NCBI GenBank assembly: GCA_943324925.2
Contig: CALPNL020000116.1
Coordinates: 1-6,230 of the forward strand
Origin: Chitinophaga pinensis
GTDB taxonomy: Bacteria > Bacteroidota > Bacteroidia > Flavobacteriales > Flavobacteriaceae
Direction: 5' to 3'
Length of the DNA stretch: 6,230 nt
The notes under the pieces are model-generated. The model was not told where the DNA came from, did no database searches, and worked only from the letters and a program-made list of their open reading frames with translations. Shown here piece by piece: positions 1 to 6,144 of this stretch. Position 1 is the first letter of the stretch, and the number at the start of each line of letters is the position of its first letter. The translations under genes and the position numbers were made by a program.

Positions 1-14
1 AAAAATAAAAAAAA

Positions 15-338
15 ATGAAAAAATATCTTTTGGGTTTTCTTTTCGGTATTAGTATATCAATTTTACTTGCATTCAAAGCCTCAACATTTGAACCTACTTC
101 AACAACAGCAGAAATAAATAAAATAGATGGCTTACATGTTTTTACCGATTGTATACCAGTACTGCCTTATGATAGTATTGGAACACTTGGAATTAGTTTT
201 ATTCTCGACACACAATATGAATCAATCAGAAGTAATTTTATCAAAAAAGCTAAAAATAAATACCCAAGTGCTGATGGATTAATTTTAAACTTAAATAAGA
301 AAGGGATCGATAAGTGTGTAGTTATTAAAATGAAATAA
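15..338 (+). CDS. Small exported protein of unknown function
   Basis: A 107-residue protein that I cannot assign to a named family. It begins with Lys-Lys and a hydrophobic stretch (residues 4-20) that looks like a Sec signal peptide or a single membrane anchor; a cleavage site near residues 20-24 is plausible. There is no lipobox cysteine, so it is not an obvious lipoprotein. The mature part (about 25-107) contains two cysteines (C46, C101) that could pair in the periplasm. It has a pattern of short strands and one helix: a GLHVFTDCIPVLPYDSIGTLG-like stretch near residues 39-59, a helix around 68-82, then KYPSADGLI (82-90). This loosely recalls small periplasmic alpha/beta proteins of the YbjQ/RcsF type, but that is only a resemblance in layout. 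The start has just 14 A-rich bases before it, so its promoter lies outside the window. It converges on the LysR gene. Confidence 0.75.
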   Translation: MKKYLLGFLFGISISILLAFKASTFEPTSTTAEINKIDGLHVFTDCIPVLPYDSIGTLGISFILDTQYESIRSNFIKKAKNKYPSADGLILNLNKKGIDKCVVIKMK

Positions 339-376
339 ATCACACTATAATTTATAATGTTTTTTATTTTCTTCTT

Positions 377-1300
377 CTAATATTGTTCGTACCAGCTAAA
401 TTTATCTTGTACGATTTGTGCTTTTTCTTTTGTCAAATACTCTAAAAAAGCTTTAGAAACTGGAGAATGCTTTTTGCCTTTTAACCATATTAAACTCCAA
501 GTTGTTTTAATTGGGAGACCTTTGATAGGAATGATTTTTAATTCGTTATTATGAATTTCATTTTTTATTCCGATTAATGGCATTATTGAATATCCTAAAC
601 CAGCCAATAATGATTGTTTTACGGCTTCATTGGAAGTCAATTCCATTTTTTTCAATACTGAAATATTATTACCAGCTATAAAACTTTCCATTGTTTGTCT
701 TGTTCCAGAACCTTTTTCCCTAAATATCAATGGCAAATCTTTGAAGGAATCTTCAATGTTAGCTCCCTTTTTTAAATTTAATTCGTTACTACCTACTAAA
801 AACAACTTATTTTGAAGTAAATCTAATTGTTCAAAATTTAAGGTGTTCGGTAAGATAGAAACAAGCGCAAAGTCAACTTCGTTATTTTCCAAGCTCTCAA
901 TAACTTTATTCTTATTTGTAACATCCATCATTAATTCAATACCAATATGTTTCTGCATAAAATGGGATAAAAAATAAGGCATCACATATTTTCCAGTTGA
1001 AACTACAGAAATTTTTAAACGCCCTGTTAATTTACCTTTGAAAGCTAAAGTTTTATTATTTATAGCGTAAACTTGATTGATAATATTTTCAGCTGCTTCT
1101 GCAATTTCTAAACCAAAATCTGTGATATATATTTTTCGCCCAACCACTTCTGTAAGAGGAATATCAAACTGTTCTTGAAAATTCTTCAACTGAATAGAAA
1201 CCGCTGGTTGAGTAAGATGTAATTCTTCCGAAGCCTTTGTTACGCTTTTTGTTTGCACAATTTTCAAAAAAATTTGCAATTGATTCAATGTATAGTTCAT
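377..1300 (-). CDS. LysR-type transcriptional regulator (CbbR/CysB-like effector domain)
   Basis: A complete 307-residue LysR-family regulator of normal family length. Residues 1-60 form the winged helix-turn-helix: NQLQIFLKIV, then the KASEELHLTQPAVSIQLKN recognition region (23-40) and a wing ending near GRKIYIT (54-60). A linker helix (about 62-88) leads to a periplasmic-binding-protein-like effector domain (about 92-300). That domain carries FREKGSGTRQTMESF (193-207) and LTSNEAVKQSLLAGLGYSIMPL (221-242), a combination shared with CbbR, YeiE and related regulators that sense small metabolites. The cytosolic protein presumably acts as a tetramer on T-N11-A-type sites. The start is chosen because the homologous N-terminus begins a few residues before the helix-turn-helix, and a consensus promoter element lies just upstream. 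It is divergent from the 1453-5053 gene run, the classic arrangement for control of that run plus autoregulation. SbtA transporters are often found beside such regulators, so sbtA (5130) is a second plausible target. Family assignment is firm; effector and targets are inferred. Confidence 0.95.
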   Translation of the reverse strand: MNYTLNQLQIFLKIVQTKSVTKASEELHLTQPAVSIQLKNFQEQFDIPLTEVVGRKIYITDFGLEIAEAAENIINQVYAINNKTLAFKGKLTGRLKISVVSTGKYVMPYFLSHFMQKHIGIELMMDVTNKNKVIESLENNEVDFALVSILPNTLNFEQLDLLQNKLFLVGSNELNLKKGANIEDSFKDLPLIFREKGSGTRQTMESFIAGNNISVLKKMELTSNEAVKQSLLAGLGYSIMPLIGIKNEIHNNELKIIPIKGLPIKTTWSLIWLKGKKHSPVSKAFLEYLTKEKAQIVQDKFSWYEQY

Positions 1301-1452
1301 AAATAAATTATATGTATAACATTACAAAGATAAATAAAAATTTATGAATTAGAATAATCAAATTTGCAGTGATAAATAAATTCCAATTTCATAAATGTAA
1401 ATTGTAAGAAAAAAATTAATAATAATTAAGTGCAATAAAATAAATTAATATT
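1301..1452. promoter_or_regulatory. Divergent intergenic region, likely operator of the LysR regulator
   Basis: This A/T-rich region separates the divergent regulator and the five-gene run. The motif TTTATGA at 1341-1347 is inverted as TCATAAA at 1389-1395, and a further TCATAAA at 1297-1303 overlaps the regulator's start codon. GATAAATAAA occurs directly repeated at 1329-1338 and 1371-1380, 42 bases apart, which is about four helical turns. A poor -7-like sequence for the + strand, CAAATTTG, sits at 1359-1366 (one mismatch, no -33 partner). LysR regulators normally bind such spaced repeats in divergent promoters, but in DNA this A/T-rich some of the repeats could be chance. Confidence 0.35.
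1325..1332 (-). promoter_or_regulatory. Bacteroidota -7 element for the LysR gene
   Basis: Read on the - strand this is TATCTTTG, a perfect match to the TAnnTTTG -7 consensus used by the Bacteroidota primary sigma factor. It lies 24 bases before the regulator's start codon, leaving a leader of roughly 15-20 bases. The matching -33 TTG is not at the usual spacing: the nearest candidate, at 1359-1361, is 26 bases away. The promoter may therefore be weak or activator-dependent. Confidence 0.5.
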
Positions 1453-1629
1453 ATGAATTTAATTGTGATAAAAACTGGCCTATTTTTTTTATTAATGGTA
1501 GTCTTATTTATAACAGCTTTTACAGCTAATGACGAAGTCTACATTAAAATATTATCATCACTAGCAATAATTACGGGAGCTTTAATATTAAAATTATTAA
1601 CACCTAAAAATTCGAAAGAGAATGAATAA
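1453..1629 (+). CDS. Small two-helix membrane protein, first gene of the run
   Basis: A 58-residue reading frame starting at the ATG at 1453 and ending at the TAA at 1627-1629. It encodes two hydrophobic segments: about residues 3-23 (including GLFFLLMVVLFITAF) and about 29-49 (including ILSSLAIITGALIL). A short NDE turn joins them, and the polar tail (TPKNSKENE) is lysine/glutamate-rich. The shape suggests a hairpin inner-membrane protein, with both ends probably on the same side. Its end overlaps the next gene by 8 bases in another frame, typical of translational coupling, and it sits where an operon's first gene would be expected. I do not recognise a family. A shorter start at Met15 would destroy the first helix, so the upstream ATG is preferred. 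The region before the start is A/T-rich with no Shine-Dalgarno site, as is usual in this phylum. Confidence 0.65.
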   Translation: MNLIVIKTGLFFLLMVVLFITAFTANDEVYIKILSSLAIITGALILKLLTPKNSKENE

Positions 1630-1903
1630 AATTGAAAAATTAAAACTAATTGAAGGTGATTTTTCCTTTAATGAGGCCAAAGAAATTTTAACAAGTATGT
1701 TTAACTCCAAAATCAATTTTCATAACATCCAAAATTGGAGTTCCCAAGAGCGATATGGAAAAGATGATGAGACAGCACAAAAAAAAATTCCACTACTAAA
1801 ACACGAAATTGAAAAGTTGGAGAAAATAATTTTAGAGGCTAAAGCCAATAATAAAAAACTGATTATAAAATCGGAAATAATTATTTCATTAAAAGAAGAT
1901 TAA
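1622..1903 (+). CDS. Conserved-looking 93-residue cytosolic protein of unknown function
   Basis: A small soluble, strongly charged protein without signal peptide or membrane segment. Residues 1-45 hold two predicted helices (KIEKLKLIEGDFSFNEAKE onward) and the segment QNWSSQERYGKDDETAQKK (37-55), rich in polar conserved-type residues. Residues 56-76 form a leucine/isoleucine-spaced helix that may be a short coiled coil (LKHEIEKLEKIILEAKA), followed by two lysine-rich strands (KKLIIKSEIIISLKED). I recall very similar short hypotheticals in flavobacterial genomes but know no assigned role. The start lies in the upstream gene's last codons, preceded by AAAGAG, a weak Shine-Dalgarno-like stretch. 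Its stop shares one base with the start of the DUF6671 gene (TAATG), so the two are almost certainly co-translated and may act together. Confidence 0.85.
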   Translation: MNKIEKLKLIEGDFSFNEAKEILTSMFNSKINFHNIQNWSSQERYGKDDETAQKKIPLLKHEIEKLEKIILEAKANNKKLIIKSEIIISLKED

Positions 1904-2739
1904 TGTTTCAAGGAAGAAATATCCTAATTGCAACAAAACATAAAAAGGAAAAAGCAATTGCCCCAATTTTAGAAAAAAAATTGGGCGTAAATTGTTTTGT
2001 ATCTACTGATTTAGATACTGATAAATTAGGAACATTTACCGGTGAGGTTGAAAGAAAAGAAAATCCAATTACTACTGCTCGAAATAAATGCTATATGGCA
2101 ATGGAATTAATGGATTGTGATTTGGCTATTGCAAGCGAAGGATCTTTTGGATCTCATCCGACAATATTTTTCGCTCCTGCCGATGATGAATTTTTACTTT
2201 TAATTGATAAGAAAAATAATATTGAAATAAGCGTACGAGAATTAAGTTTAGAAACTAATTTTAATGGCGCGGAAATAAAAACAAAAGAAGAACTTCAAGA
2301 ATTTGCGTCGGTTTCAAAATTCCCTTCACACGGCCTAATTCTTAGAAAATCAAAAGAGGAATTAGAAGGAATTACTAAAGGAATAATTGATGAGAAGTTA
2401 CTTTATGATACTTTTTTAAACCTAATTAAAAATTTCGGTACCGCTTATATTGAAACCGATATGCGAGCCATGTTCAATCCAAGTCGGATGAAGGTGATTG
2501 AAAAAGCCACCTTGAAATTAGTTAAAAAAATAAAATCAGTATGTCCAAATTGTAAGACACCCGGATTCGGAATTGTAGATAGAAAAGTAGGTCTACCATG
2601 TAATCAATGCCGATTTCCTACCAAGTCAACTTTAAGCTATACCTATATCTGTCAAAAATGTAATTATAAAAAAGAAGAAGAATTTCCAAATGAAAAACAA
2701 ACTGAAGATCCAATGTACTGTGATATTTGTAACCCTTAA
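1903..2739 (+). CDS. DUF6671 family protein with two C-terminal zinc ribbons
   Basis: A 278-residue cytosolic protein that I recognise as DUF6671, a family of unknown function. The N-terminal half (about 5-115) is an alpha/beta region containing NILIATKHKKEKAIAPIL (6-23), ITTARNKCYMAME (56-68) and DLAIASEGSFGSHP (73-86). The order of these motifs resembles the inosine/xanthosine triphosphatase (YjjX/ITPase) fold, which is an inference. A middle region (about 180-205) carries the polar, conserved-type stretch ETDMRAMFNPSRMKVIEKA. The C-terminus has two four-cysteine sets: C214/C217 with C233/C236, and C250/C253 with C273/C276. Each is spaced like a zinc ribbon, so RNA, DNA or protein binding is plausible. 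The start is fixed by a TAATG overlap with the upstream gene. A 5-base gap leads to the Sua5 gene, so a tie to tRNA or nucleotide metabolism is possible but unproven. Confidence 0.9.
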   Translation: MFQGRNILIATKHKKEKAIAPILEKKLGVNCFVSTDLDTDKLGTFTGEVERKENPITTARNKCYMAMELMDCDLAIASEGSFGSHPTIFFAPADDEFLLLIDKKNNIEISVRELSLETNFNGAEIKTKEELQEFASVSKFPSHGLILRKSKEELEGITKGIIDEKLLYDTFLNLIKNFGTAYIETDMRAMFNPSRMKVIEKATLKLVKKIKSVCPNCKTPGFGIVDRKVGLPCNQCRFPTKSTLSYTYICQKCNYKKEEEFPNEKQTEDPMYCDICNP

Positions 2740-2744
2740 ATAGA

Positions 2745-3704
2745 ATGATAACTACAGATATAAAAAAAGCTAAAAAAACACTTAAAAAAAATAAGCTTGT
2801 AGCAATTCCAACAGAAACTGTTTACGGACTTGCTGGAAATGCCTATGATGAATCTGCACTTGTTGAGATTTTTAAATTGAAAAACAGACCTTTTTATAAT
2901 CCGCTAATAGTTCATATTAAGTCGGCTTCAAGTATAAGCGATGTAGCTAAAGACATCCCTGAAAGTGCAATGATTCTGGCTGAAAAATTTTGGCCTGGCC
3001 CATTAACATTAGTTTTAAAAAAGCAACCCCATATATCAGATTTAATTACAGCCGGTAAAGATACTGTAGCTGTAAGAGTTCCTAATCATCATTTAGCACT
3101 GGCACTATTAGAAAAACTTGATTTTCCTTTAGCTGCACCCAGCGCAAATCCATTTGGATCAATAAGCCCTACCAATGCCGACCACGTTTTTAATTATTTT
3201 GGAGTAAAATTAGAGGTAATTTTAGATGGTGGAGAATGCGAAAAAGGGTTGGAATCTACCATTATTGGTTTTGAAAACAATCAACCTTTTTTGTACAGAC
3301 ACGGGTCTATATCTTCCGAGGAAATTGAAAAAATTACCGGTAAGTTGAATACAATTACAAATAGTGAAAAAACTCCAAACGCACCTGGAATGTTGTCTAG
3401 ACATTACGCTCCAAATACAGATACTTACCTCACTAATAATGTTGTGGAGTTAATTAAATGTTTTAAAGGAAAAAGAATTGGAATTTTAGTATTTAAAAAT
3501 CAAATTAATAGCAAAGGTATTATTCATAAAGAAATATTATCAAAATCGGGCGATTTGAATGAAGCCGCAAAAAATTTATATGCTGCAATGCATCGTTTGG
3601 ATGAAAATAATTTAGATGTAATAATTGCTGAACGATTACCTGATATTGGTTTAGGTAAAACCATGAATGACAAATTGGAAAGAGCAACAAAAAAAGCAAA
3701 ATGA
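2745..3704 (+). CDS. sua5: L-threonylcarbamoyladenylate synthase, Sua5 type
   Basis: This enzyme makes threonylcarbamoyl-AMP from threonine, bicarbonate and ATP. TsaB/TsaD/TsaE-type proteins then transfer the group to A37 of ANN-decoding tRNAs (t6A); it acts in the cytosol. The 319-residue length and two-domain build are those of Sua5 rather than short TsaC. The YrdC domain (about 5-195) has IPTETVYGLAG (21-31), the KNRPFYNPL nucleotide-binding region (46-53), WPGPLTLVL (83-91), TVAVRVPNH (107-115), APSANPFG (131-138) and ESTIIGF (170-176). The linker has the Sua5 hallmark APGMLSRHYAP (213-223), which closes over the active site. The C-terminal Sua5 domain (about 228-319) ends in GLGKTMNDKLERA (302-314). 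All signature residues I expect are present, so it should be active. It lies 5 bases after the DUF6671 gene and overlaps the dihydroorotase start by 4 bases (ATGA), which implies coupled translation. Confidence 0.96.
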   Translation: MITTDIKKAKKTLKKNKLVAIPTETVYGLAGNAYDESALVEIFKLKNRPFYNPLIVHIKSASSISDVAKDIPESAMILAEKFWPGPLTLVLKKQPHISDLITAGKDTVAVRVPNHHLALALLEKLDFPLAAPSANPFGSISPTNADHVFNYFGVKLEVILDGGECEKGLESTIIGFENNQPFLYRHGSISSEEIEKITGKLNTITNSEKTPNAPGMLSRHYAPNTDTYLTNNVVELIKCFKGKRIGILVFKNQINSKGIIHKEILSKSGDLNEAAKNLYAAMHRLDENNLDVIIAERLPDIGLGKTMNDKLERATKKAK

Positions 3705-5053
3705 AAATAATTATTAGAAATGCAACAGTTGTAAATGAAGGCAAATGTAGTACTGCTGATATACTAATTTCAAATGATAGAATTGAAAAAATAGCTCCTT
3801 CAATTAATTTAAAAAATCAAGAATTTATATCTGAAATTGATGCCGAAGGACTGTATTTATTACCCGGTGTCATTGATGATCAGGTACACTTTCGAGAACC
3901 AGGTTTAACTCATAAAGGAACTATTTATTCTGAATCAAGAGCCGCTGTTGCTGGTGGAATTACATCATTTATGGAAATGCCAAACACTATTCCCAATACG
4001 TTAACTCAAGAGTTATTAGAAGAAAAATATGTAGCAGCTTCAAAAACATCATTGGCAAATTATTCCTTTTTTATGGGAATTAATCAAAATAATTTAGAAG
4101 AAGCATTAAAAACAAATAACGAAACGGTTTGTGGAATAACAGATGATGGTTTGTATTTTAATAATGACGAAGGAATTTTAGCAAATTATCCAGAATTTTT
4201 AGAAAAACTATTTTCTAGAACAAATTCACTTGTTGCCCTGCATAGTGAAGATGACGGCATCATTAAAAATAACACCAACTTATATCGCGGAAAATATGGA
4301 GAAAATATTCCTTTTGAATATCATCCAAAAATTAGAAGCGAAGAAGCTTGTGTGGCTGCAACAAAACGTGTTTTGGAAATAGCTAAAAAATACAATAACC
4401 GTTTGCATTTATTTCATATTTCTACAGTTGCAGAAGCTAATTTATTTGAAAACCTACTCCCAATTAATGAAAAAAGAATTACCACCGAGGCTTGTGTGCA
4501 TCACCTTTGGTTTACCGATGCTGATTATGCAATATTGGGTTCAAAAATAAAATGGAATCCAGCAGTAAAAACCGAGAATGATAAAAATGGTTTATTGGCA
4601 GCACTTTTAGAAAATAGATTAGATATTATTGCTACAGATCACGCTCCTCATTCTATTGAAGAAAAAAGCGGCACCTATTTTAAATCAATGTCGGGTGGTC
4701 CTTTGGTCCAACATGCTTTACCTGCAATGCTTGAATTTCATCACCAAGGAAAAATTAGTCTGGAAAAAATTGCAGAAAAAATGAGCCACCATGTTGCAGA
4801 AATTTATAGAATAAAGGAACGTGGCTATATTCGAGAGGGTTATTATGCTGATCTAGTACTTGTTGATTTAAACCAAAAATGGCAAGTAACTCGGAAGAAT
4901 ATCCTATATAAATGCCAATGGTCACCATTTGAAAATCAATTCTTTAAGAGCAAAATTGTAAAAACTTTTGTCAATGGAAATATAGTCTATGATGATGGAA
5001 TTATAAATGAGAGAAATCAAGGGAAAAGATTATTGTTTTCTAAAATAAGATAA
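3701..5053 (+). CDS. pyrC: Dihydroorotase (PyrC-like amidohydrolase) with an unusual metal site
   Basis: A 450-residue amidohydrolase-superfamily protein of normal class I dihydroorotase length; the expected reaction is reversible cyclisation of N-carbamoyl-aspartate to dihydroorotate in pyrimidine synthesis. It starts with a small beta-sandwich (1-55) that the C-terminus (about 375-445, REGYYADLVLVDL onward) completes, around a TIM barrel. Visible active-site positions are H63 and R65 in DDQVHFREPG (59-68), N95 in MPNT, H181 in HSEDD, H239 in HLFHIST and D313 in ATDHAPH. Two features stand out. The first histidine of the usual HxH pair is Q61. Where I expect GIKxFxGSSTGNM with the carboxylated lysine in related Bacteroidota enzymes, this protein has GITDDGLYFNN (145-155), closer to the TDDG loop of Bacillus and Aquifex PyrC, where an aspartate serves. 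Pyrimidine function is likely, but a paralogue with another cyclic amide substrate is possible. The ATGA overlap with sua5 fixes the start. Confidence 0.9.
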   Translation: MKIIIRNATVVNEGKCSTADILISNDRIEKIAPSINLKNQEFISEIDAEGLYLLPGVIDDQVHFREPGLTHKGTIYSESRAAVAGGITSFMEMPNTIPNTLTQELLEEKYVAASKTSLANYSFFMGINQNNLEEALKTNNETVCGITDDGLYFNNDEGILANYPEFLEKLFSRTNSLVALHSEDDGIIKNNTNLYRGKYGENIPFEYHPKIRSEEACVAATKRVLEIAKKYNNRLHLFHISTVAEANLFENLLPINEKRITTEACVHHLWFTDADYAILGSKIKWNPAVKTENDKNGLLAALLENRLDIIATDHAPHSIEEKSGTYFKSMSGGPLVQHALPAMLEFHHQGKISLEKIAEKMSHHVAEIYRIKERGYIREGYYADLVLVDLNQKWQVTRKNILYKCQWSPFENQFFKSKIVKTFVNGNIVYDDGIINERNQGKRLLFSKIR

Positions 5054-5129
5054 TTATAGTCCTCAATATTAATTACATCAAAAGAGAAAAAATTATTTTA
5101 AATACTAATCGATATTAAAAATAAAAAAT
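5054..5129 (+). other. Intergenic leader of the bicarbonate transporter gene
   Basis: These 76 A/T-rich bases separate dihydroorotase from sbtA, by far the longest gap in the + strand run. They contain no GC-rich hairpin with a T-run, so termination after the dihydroorotase gene is not evident. They also contain no TAnnTTTG element, so a separate promoter is not evident either. The start codon follows an A-rich stretch rather than a Shine-Dalgarno site, as is usual in Bacteroidota. Confidence 0.4.
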
Positions 5130-6092
5130 ATGAATTTTAATCTACTAATTGACAACTTAACTAACCCGGCATTACTCTTTTTTGTTCTAGGTATTTTAGC
5201 AGTTTATTTAAAAAGTGATTTGGAAATACCGGAGAATTCTTCAAAGTTTATTTCACTGTACCTTTTATTTGCAATCGGTTTTAAGGGCGGACAGGAATTA
5301 TCCCATGAAGCAATTACTATAGAAATTGGATGGGCAATGCTCTTTGGTATTTTTATCTCATTAATGATTCCATTATACACCTTTTTTATACTTCGTAGAA
5401 AATTAAATGTTTTTAATGCAGGAGCAATTGCAGCAGCCTATGGTTCGGTTAGCGCAGTTACATTTGTTACTGCGGTTACCTATCTAGAATCGCAGCAACT
5501 CCTACTTCATGGATATATGGTAGCAATTATGGCACTAATGGAATCGCCAGCAATAATAATTGGATTGATACTAATATCAATATTTAATAAAGACGAAACC
5601 CAAAAAATTAAAAAAACCAGTGTGATTAAACATTCTTTTACAAATGGAAGTGTTTTACTTATTTTGGGGAGTTTGATCATTGGATATGTGGCAAATGCAA
5701 AACAGGCAGAGGGAATAAAGCCATTTACAAACGATCTATTTAAAGGATTTCTGGCTATCTTCCTTTTAGACATGGGGATTACAAGCGGTAAAAAACTGAA
5801 GGCATTTTTCTCATTTGGCTGGTTTCCAATAATTTTTGCAATTATTATTCCACTTGTTAATGGATGTATTGTTGCTTATCTAAGTTCTTTTGTAACTCAT
5901 GAAATATCCAACCGATTTATGTTTGCCGTTTTAGCAGCAAGCGCATCATATATTGCAGTTCCGGCAGCTATGAAAATTTCAGTTCCAAAGGCAAATCCTG
6001 GGCTTTTATTACCAATGGCCTTGGCGGTAACTTTTCCAATAAATATCACAATTGGGATGCCTATCTATTTTCTAATTGTACAAAATTGTTAA
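5130..6092 (+). CDS. sbtA: SbtA-family sodium-dependent bicarbonate transporter
   Basis: A 320-residue integral inner-membrane protein of the SbtA (DUF897) family, which symports Na+ and HCO3- in cyanobacteria. I count about ten hydrophobic segments (roughly 12-28, 40-53, 65-88, 96-117, 128-151, 174-189, 203-219, 228-251, 262-280 and 289-316), matching the family's two inverted five-helix halves. Family motifs include LYLLFAIGFKGG (43-54), AAAYGSVSAVTFVTA (101-115), MALMESPAI (134-142), FLLDMG (211-216) and SASYIAVPAAMK (271-282). The last is followed by ANPGLLLPMALAVTFPINIT (288-307). The loop between the halves (about 152-173) is short compared with cyanobacterial SbtA (about 370 residues), and no PII-like SbtB partner is visible here. 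It follows the dihydroorotase gene by 76 A/T-rich bases, so it could be the last gene of the same transcript or have its own promoter; I found no good -7 element there. In a heterotroph it would supply bicarbonate for carboxylation reactions. Confidence 0.93.
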   Translation: MNFNLLIDNLTNPALLFFVLGILAVYLKSDLEIPENSSKFISLYLLFAIGFKGGQELSHEAITIEIGWAMLFGIFISLMIPLYTFFILRRKLNVFNAGAIAAAYGSVSAVTFVTAVTYLESQQLLLHGYMVAIMALMESPAIIIGLILISIFNKDETQKIKKTSVIKHSFTNGSVLLILGSLIIGYVANAKQAEGIKPFTNDLFKGFLAIFLLDMGITSGKKLKAFFSFGWFPIIFAIIIPLVNGCIVAYLSSFVTHEISNRFMFAVLAASASYIAVPAAMKISVPKANPGLLLPMALAVTFPINITIGMPIYFLIVQNC

Positions 6093-6144
6093 AATGTAAT
6101 ACTTGAAATAATTGAAAATCCACTAAAAATCCTAAATCGAAACT

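Noticed and set aside
339..376. Possible terminator between the convergent small exported protein and LysR genes (TATA-ATT-TATA followed by a T-rich tract)
   Set aside because: The stem is only four A/T pairs and too weak to call a terminator, although the T-rich tract at about 360-376 could help termination.
630..815. Open frame on the + strand inside the LysR gene
   Set aside because: It lies wholly antisense to a clear LysR coding region, has no recognisable domain, and has no upstream signal of its own.
1359..1366. CAAATTTG as the -7 element of the five-gene run
   Set aside because: It has one mismatch to TAnnTTTG, no TTG at -33 spacing, and would leave a leader of about 80 bases, so it is not supported as a separate promoter call.
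3222..3404. Open frame on the - strand inside sua5
   Set aside because: It is antisense to conserved Sua5 coding sequence and its translation has no recognisable features.
3520..3744. Open frame on the - strand across the sua5/dihydroorotase junction, with a hydrophobic stretch
   Set aside because: The hydrophobic run is the complement of A-rich lysine and asparagine codons on the + strand; both + strand genes are certain.
5108..5116. Partial palindrome around ATCGAT before sbtA as an operator
   Set aside because: Only six bases are truly palindromic and the flanks do not extend the symmetry, so it is expected by chance.
5507..5773. Open frame on the - strand inside sbtA
   Set aside because: It is antisense to well-conserved transporter sequence and a product of base composition.
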